Positions 49,447-53,329 of a stretch of DNA of 53,329 bases are shown in pieces (within the stretch, counting starts at the first letter, position 1; every line of letters begins with the position of its first letter). This DNA is from Streptomyces sp. S3(2020). GTDB taxonomy: Bacteria; Actinomycetota; Actinomycetes; Streptomycetales; Streptomycetaceae. The DNA lies in contig NZ_JABERD010000054.1 of the NCBI RefSeq assembly GCF_013044505.1, positions 1 through 53,329 of the forward strand. Direction: 5' to 3'. Below the pieces are notes generated by a model. The model ran no database searches. It was not told where the DNA came from and saw only the letters and a program-made list of their open reading frames with translations. A program made the position numbers and the translations under genes.

Positions 49447-51063
49447 TCAACGGGTGGCGTTCCGTCGTACGGGACTACGACGGACCGCCCGTCCCGCCAG
49501 TACGTCCGTCCGCCGGCCGTCCTCGATCACGAACCGGCCGTCGATCAGGACGTGCGGGATGCCCGTCGGAAGCGTGCGCGGATCCTCGTACGTCGAGCCT
49601 GCCGCCACCGTCCGCGGGTCGAACAGGACCAGGTCGGCCCGGTAGCCCTCGCGGATCAGCCCCCGGTCCGGCAGGCGCAGTCGTGCCGCCGGGCGTCCGG
49701 TCAGATGGGCGACGCACTCCTCCAGGGACAGCACCCCCAACTCCCGCACATACCGCCCGAGATACTGCGGGAAGGTGCCGTACGCCCGGGGATGCGGCTT
49801 GGCGCCCTGGAGGATGCCGTCGGAGCCGCCGGTGTGGACGGCATGCCGCATGATCGTGCGGACGTTCTCCTCGTGGCCGACGTGCTGGAGGATCGACGGG
49901 GCCAGCCGGTCGGCGAGGAGCAGCTGACGCGCGGTCGCCCAACTGTCCAGACGACGGCCCACATGGTCTGCCAGCGAGGGATCCGTGACCCCCGAGATCT
50001 CGATCGTGTCCCACTCCATCGGCACCCCGTGGCAGCCGTCCGAACCGATGACTTCGAGATGGTGGCGGATACGCTCGGCGGTCTCGTCGTCCGCCAGCCT
50101 CCTGAGGGTCTCCTCCGGTCCGCCCTCGCTCGCCCAACTCGGCAGCATCGCCACGAGAGTCGTGCAGCCGGGGGTGTAGGGGTAGGTGTCGAGGCTGATG
50201 TCGGCCCCGGACTCCAGGGCCGAGTCCAGCAGTTCGACCAGTTCCGGAGCCCGGCCCTCGTTCACGCCGAAGTTCATGGTGGCGTGGGCGAGATGGAGGG
50301 AGCAGCCCGCCTCCCGGGTCAGGGCCACCATCTCCTCGTACGCCTCAAGAGCCCCCGCCCCGTACGAGCGGTGATGCGGGCAGTAGTAGCCGCCGTACGA
50401 CGCCACCACCCGGCACAGCTCGGTGAGTTCGGCATCCTTGGCGTACATGCCGGGCGTGTAGGTGAGCCCCGACGACATGCCGACCGCGCCCTGCTCCATG
50501 CCCTCGGCGACCAACTGCCGCATCCGGTCCAGCTCCTGGGGGGTCGCCTCGCGGTCCTCCCAGCCGACGGCGAGCATCCGGACCGTCCCCTGGGGGATCA
50601 GATAGGCCGCGTTGACGGCGATGCCCCGGCCTTCGAAACCGGAGTCCAGGCGGTCGAGATACCCGCCCACCGACCGCCAGTCGAAGTCGATGTCGTCGCC
50701 GTAACCGTTCCAGCCGGTGATGGCGCGGCGGACCTCGGCGAGGGTGCGGTCGTCGACGGGGGCGTACGACAGCCCGTCCTGGCCCAGGACTTCGAGCGTG
50801 ACCCCCTGCGCGGCCTTGGCGCTGTGGTCGGGGTCGCGCAGGAGGGCCAGGTCGCTGTGGGCGTGCATGTCGATGAAGCCGGGGGAGAGGACGAGACCCT
50901 CCGCGTCCAACTCGCGGCGGGCCGAGGGGCGTTGGCAGCCCGCGTCGGCCGCCTCCTTGACGATCGAGACGATCCGGCCGCCGTCGATCACCACATCCGC
51001 CCGGTACGACGGCGCACCGCTGCCGTCCACGACGTCCGCGTCCCGGATGACGAGCTCTTCCAT
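49447..51063 (-). CDS. N-acyl-D-amino-acid deacylase (D-aminoacylase family)
   Basis: 538 residues from ATG 51063. Amidohydrolase superfamily: beta-sandwich N-terminus (ELVIRDADVVDGSGAPSYRADV), FIDMHAHSDL metal-binding HxH, downstream LHLAHATMNFG histidines, and the catalytic-Asp loop HTGGSDGILQGAKPHPRAYGTFP; C-terminal sandwich LREGYRADLVLFDP-like (LIREGYRADLVLFDP). It removes acyl groups from N-acyl-D-amino acids. Oddity: the GNCG segment carrying the zinc-ligand Cys in characterised enzymes is GQDG here. Its stop is three bases from the protease stop; it is 13 bases downstream of the PLP enzyme gene, in one operon. Confidence 0.87.
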   Translation of the reverse strand: MEELVIRDADVVDGSGAPSYRADVVIDGGRIVSIVKEAADAGCQRPSARRELDAEGLVLSPGFIDMHAHSDLALLRDPDHSAKAAQGVTLEVLGQDGLSYAPVDDRTLAEVRRAITGWNGYGDDIDFDWRSVGGYLDRLDSGFEGRGIAVNAAYLIPQGTVRMLAVGWEDREATPQELDRMRQLVAEGMEQGAVGMSSGLTYTPGMYAKDAELTELCRVVASYGGYYCPHHRSYGAGALEAYEEMVALTREAGCSLHLAHATMNFGVNEGRAPELVELLDSALESGADISLDTYPYTPGCTTLVAMLPSWASEGGPEETLRRLADDETAERIRHHLEVIGSDGCHGVPMEWDTIEISGVTDPSLADHVGRRLDSWATARQLLLADRLAPSILQHVGHEENVRTIMRHAVHTGGSDGILQGAKPHPRAYGTFPQYLGRYVRELGVLSLEECVAHLTGRPAARLRLPDRGLIREGYRADLVLFDPRTVAAGSTYEDPRTLPTGIPHVLIDGRFVIEDGRRTDVLAGRAVRRSPVRRNATR

Positions 51064-51076
51064 CAGCGACAGCCCC

Positions 51077-52321
51077 CTAGAAGTAGGTGCGGATGTAGTC
51101 GACGACCGTGCCGTCCGCCTCGGCCACCGGGATCAGCTGCCACTTGTCGAAGGACGTGCACGGATGGGACAGCCCCAGGCCGAGCCAGTCACCGACCTCC
51201 AGATCGGCCTCGGGCCCGGTGCGCAGCCAGGCGTGCTGGTCGGACAGGCCGGTCACCTCGATGCCGTCCGCCGGACGCTCCACGCCCGCCCGCCGTACGA
51301 CCTGGGCGAACGGCAGATGGAGGTCGTACGCCGCGTCCCGCTTGCCCGCGTTGGCGAAGGCCTGCTCGGGGGAGGGGCGCGAGACGACCTGCGTCCACAG
51401 CCGGAACGCCGGTTCCAGGGCGCCCTCCTGCGGGACCCGGTTGAAGGGGGTGATCTCCCGGTAGTGGCCGTCGTCGTGCGAGACGTAGGCGCCCGAGCGC
51501 AGCAACTTCAGTACGGGGAGGGAGAGTTCGGGGATCTCCGCGAACACGTCGGCCACCGCGTCGAACCAGGCGCTGCCGCCCGCGCTGACGACGATCTCGT
51601 CCGTCCCGGCGAACCGCCCGTCCTTGTCGAACGCGACCGCGAGGGACACGAGCCGCCGCAGCCAGGCGTGCACCCGCTCGGGGTCGGCGTTCGGGACCTC
51701 CCCCTCGTACCCGGCGACGCCGACGAGCCGCAGCGTCGGCACGGCGGCCACGGCATCGGCGACGGCGGCGCACTCGGCCTCCGTGCGGACGCCGGTACGG
51801 GCGCCGTCGCCGGCGGCGAGCTCGACGACCACGTCGAGGGGGCGGGTGGCCCCGCGCAGAGCCGCGTCCATGAGCTCGACGCCGCGTACGGAGTCGACGT
51901 AGCAGACGAGCCGGAAGCCGGGGTCGGAGTCGAGTTCGGCGGAGATCCAGCGGAGCGCGGCCGGGTCGACGAGCTCGTTGGCGAGGAAGACGCGCCGGGT
52001 GCCGAAGGCCCGGGCCACCCGGACCTGGTGCGGTACGGCGAGGGTGATGCCCCACGCCCCGTGCTCGATCTGCCGCTGGAACAGCTGGGGTGCCATGGAG
52101 GTCTTGCCGTGCGGGGCGAACGCGAGCCCGTGCCGTTCGGAGTAGGTCTCCATGAGCCGCAGATTGTGCTCCAGGCGCTCGGCGGAGAGCGCGAGGACGG
52201 GGGTCGTGAAGCCGCCGGTGAAGAGGTTGCGGCGCTGGGCGGCCAGCTCGGTGACGGTGAGGCCGTCGGCGTCCGGGGGGAGCCCCTTGAAGCGGTGGTC
52301 GACCCGTTCCTCGACTGTCAT
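51077..52321 (-). CDS. D-threonine-aldolase-like / alanine-racemase-fold PLP enzyme
   Basis: 414 residues from ATG 52321. Fold-type III: N-terminal barrel with TPVLALSAERLEHNLRLM and the PLP lysine in FAPHGKTSMAP (K73), VELAAGDGARTGVRTE, and a C-terminal domain with LSHPCTSFDKWQ, the metal-binding HxC pattern of D-threonine aldolase/D-serine dehydratase (DSD1-like) enzymes. It acts on D-hydroxyamino acids by elimination or retro-aldol chemistry. Operon partner of the deacylase, suggesting use of N-acylated D-amino acids. Confidence 0.85.
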   Translation of the reverse strand: MTVEERVDHRFKGLPPDADGLTVTELAAQRRNLFTGGFTTPVLALSAERLEHNLRLMETYSERHGLAFAPHGKTSMAPQLFQRQIEHGAWGITLAVPHQVRVARAFGTRRVFLANELVDPAALRWISAELDSDPGFRLVCYVDSVRGVELMDAALRGATRPLDVVVELAAGDGARTGVRTEAECAAVADAVAAVPTLRLVGVAGYEGEVPNADPERVHAWLRRLVSLAVAFDKDGRFAGTDEIVVSAGGSAWFDAVADVFAEIPELSLPVLKLLRSGAYVSHDDGHYREITPFNRVPQEGALEPAFRLWTQVVSRPSPEQAFANAGKRDAAYDLHLPFAQVVRRAGVERPADGIEVTGLSDQHAWLRTGPEADLEVGDWLGLGLSHPCTSFDKWQLIPVAEADGTVVDYIRTYF

Positions 52322-52341
52322 GGAGCCTCCCTGATCCGGCG

Positions 52342-52360
52342 CGTTGCATACCTTGCAACG
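52342..52360. promoter_or_regulatory. Operator palindrome in the D-amino-acid / sugar-kinase divergent region
   Basis: CGTTGCA-TACCT-TGCAACG, perfect 7-bp arms with a five-base spacer. It lies 21 bases upstream of the PLP enzyme start; the adjacent TTGCGTATATCGC stretch may hold a second site. An IclR- or GntR-type regulator is plausible. Confidence 0.55.
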
Positions 52361-52452
52361 TCCATTGCGTATATCGCTTACCGCTGTCTAACATCTCGGC
52401 CAACACAGGGTCAATGGACCGCCATGACCAGGACCGAGGAGCCACGACGATC

Positions 52453-53329
52453 GTGACCAACGCCCCCGACCTCGTGGACGTCGTCGCGCTCGGCGAGTCC
52501 ATGGTCACGTTCCTTCCCACCCGACCGGGCCGCCTCGCCGACGTGTCGTCGTTCGAGCGGGGGATCGGCGGCGCGGAGTCGAATGTCGCGTGCGGGCTGG
52601 CCGCCGCGGGGCACTCCGTGCGGTGGGTGAGCCGGGTGGGGGCGGACGGGTTCGGGGATCACCTGGTGTCGACGATTGCTTCGTACGGTGTGGACGTGTC
52701 GGCCGTACACCGTGATCCGTCGCGGCCGACGGGCGTGTACTTCCGTACGGCGGGGGACCGGGGGACGGATGCGCACGAGGTCGCCTACTACCGGGCGGGG
52801 TCGGCGGCGTCGGCGATGTCCACGGCCGACGTGGACCTGGGAACGAGCCGGGTGCTGCATCTGTCCGGGATCACCGCCGCGCTGTCGGACAGCTGTCTGG
52901 AGCTGATGCGGAAGCTGACGGCTCCGCGCGAGGGGCGTCCGCTGGTGTCCTTCGATGTGAACCACCGGTCGGGACTGTGGCGCGATGCGGACGGGCCGAG
53001 GGTGCTGCTGGAACTGGCCCGTGGCGCTGACGTGGTGTTCGTGGGGGAGGACGAGGCGGAGGAGGCGTGGGAGGTGACGGGCGGACCGTCGTCGATCCGC
53101 GAGCTGCTGCCGGAGCCGGGCGTGCTGGTGGTGAAGCAAGGGGCGACGGGGGCTACAGCGTTCGTGTCGGCTGCGGGTGAGTGCGGGCTGGTCGCGCCCC
53201 GCGGCGGAGCCGCATATCGACACGGCCCCGCGCCGCTGAGGTCGGCCGATGACCCCGGCGTGCAAGGCGTGGCTCCCGACCCGAGGAGAGGTGGCACCCC
53301 GTCAGCGCGGGCGAGTGAAACCCCTCCCC
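52453..53329 (+). CDS. PfkB-family sugar kinase (2-keto-3-deoxygluconate kinase-like), 3' end disrupted/partial
   Basis: From GTG 52453, with GAGGAG about 12 bases upstream. N-terminal PfkB signature: VVALGESMVTFLPTRPGR, GGAESNVACGLAAAGHSV, RVGADGFGDHL and RPTGVYFRT (substrate contacts), then LHLSGITAALSD, SFDVNHRSGLW and VVKQGATGATAF. The GAGDAFAAG motif with the catalytic Asp, expected soon after, is missing. From about 53196 the frame reads into dispersed-repeat sequence (copy C) and stays open to the window edge. The gene therefore appears disrupted near its C-terminal third, or resumes outside the window. Divergent from the D-amino-acid operon, with a shared palindrome. Confidence 0.8.
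   Translation, partial: MTNAPDLVDVVALGESMVTFLPTRPGRLADVSSFERGIGGAESNVACGLAAAGHSVRWVSRVGADGFGDHLVSTIASYGVDVSAVHRDPSRPTGVYFRTAGDRGTDAHEVAYYRAGSAASAMSTADVDLGTSRVLHLSGITAALSDSCLELMRKLTAPREGRPLVSFDVNHRSGLWRDADGPRVLLELARGADVVFVGEDEAEEAWEVTGGPSSIRELLPEPGVLVVKQGATGATAFVSAAGECGLVAPRGGAAYRHGPAPLRSADDPGVQGVAPDPRRGGTPSARASETPP
53203..53237. repeat. Dispersed repeat, copy C, inside the sugar-kinase frame
   Basis: GGCGGAGCCGCATATCGACA then CGGCCCCGCGCCGCT, nearly identical to copy A (39031-39066). Unlike copies A and B it lies within a coding region and coincides with loss of PfkB similarity. Confidence 0.7.

Noticed and set aside
52424..52456. Short ATG frame (MTRTEEPRRS) before the sugar kinase
   Set aside because: Ten codons ending inside the kinase start; it could be a leader peptide but nothing supports it.

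Overview
The window reads as chromosomal DNA of a Streptomyces-type actinobacterium. GC is very high with G/C-biased third positions, GTG and TTG starts are frequent, and a mycothiol gene (mca), an actinobacterial DUF4307 gene and a GTP-dependent PEP carboxykinase are present. From memory, the order metB / MarR / threonine dehydratase / DrrAB-like ABC pair / greA / DUF4307 / mca / DUF255 / pckG resembles a known Streptomyces core segment, with accessory genes between the conserved ones. No tRNA, rRNA, CRISPR array or intact insertion sequence was seen.

Layout. 1-4.4 kb (mostly minus strand): a MerR-HEAT regulator cut by the left edge and a HEAT partner, a SUKH-type immunity-like protein behind a membrane protein, a DUF4291 protein and a probable gene remnant. 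4.4-9.8 kb: a membrane-anchored conserved protein, metB, a coupled sigma factor and small membrane protein, MarR, and threonine dehydratase. A 33-bp tandem repeat lies in the metB upstream region. 9.9-14.2 kb: a coupled ABC-2 exporter whose promoter carries an operator-like palindrome, then greA, DUF4307, mca and a small membrane protein. 14.2-19 kb: a 1067-residue STAND NTPase/TPR protein and a solitary large-type serine recombinase that runs into the next gene. 19-21 kb: a DUF255 protein.

21-27.6 kb is a four-gene operon in which every start overlaps the preceding stop. It encodes a cellulose-synthase-like GT2, a GT-C membrane glycosyltransferase, a GT2-GtrA protein, and a secreted copper-radical oxidase flanked by a carbohydrate-binding domain and an Excalibur domain. 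It looks like a system that makes a cell-surface polysaccharide and oxidises it. 27.6-33.5 kb: a Mut7-C nuclease, a TetR/MFS efflux pair with a clear operator, a hemolysin-III membrane protein and pckG.

33.7-43.5 kb is a signalling island of two converging operons. The plus-strand operon has a Ser/Thr kinase, a YbjN-like protein, a membrane protein and a TerY-type VWA / PP2C / kinase triad. The minus-strand operon has a solute-binding-like protein, TelA, a solute-binding-VWA lipoprotein and an XpaC-like membrane protein. This resembles tellurite-resistance-type (Ter) stress systems, but with two extracytoplasmic binding proteins and no transporter. 43.7-49.4 kb: a small conserved protein with a palindromic promoter site, an aminotransferase, a low-complexity membrane protein, a KAP NTPase fused to a receiver-like domain, and a secreted trypsin-like protease. 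49.4-53.3 kb: a D-amino-acid-type catabolic pair (N-acyl-D-amino-acid deacylase and D-threonine-aldolase-like PLP enzyme), divergent from a PfkB sugar kinase whose C-terminal coding sequence is replaced by a dispersed repeat and which runs off the right edge.
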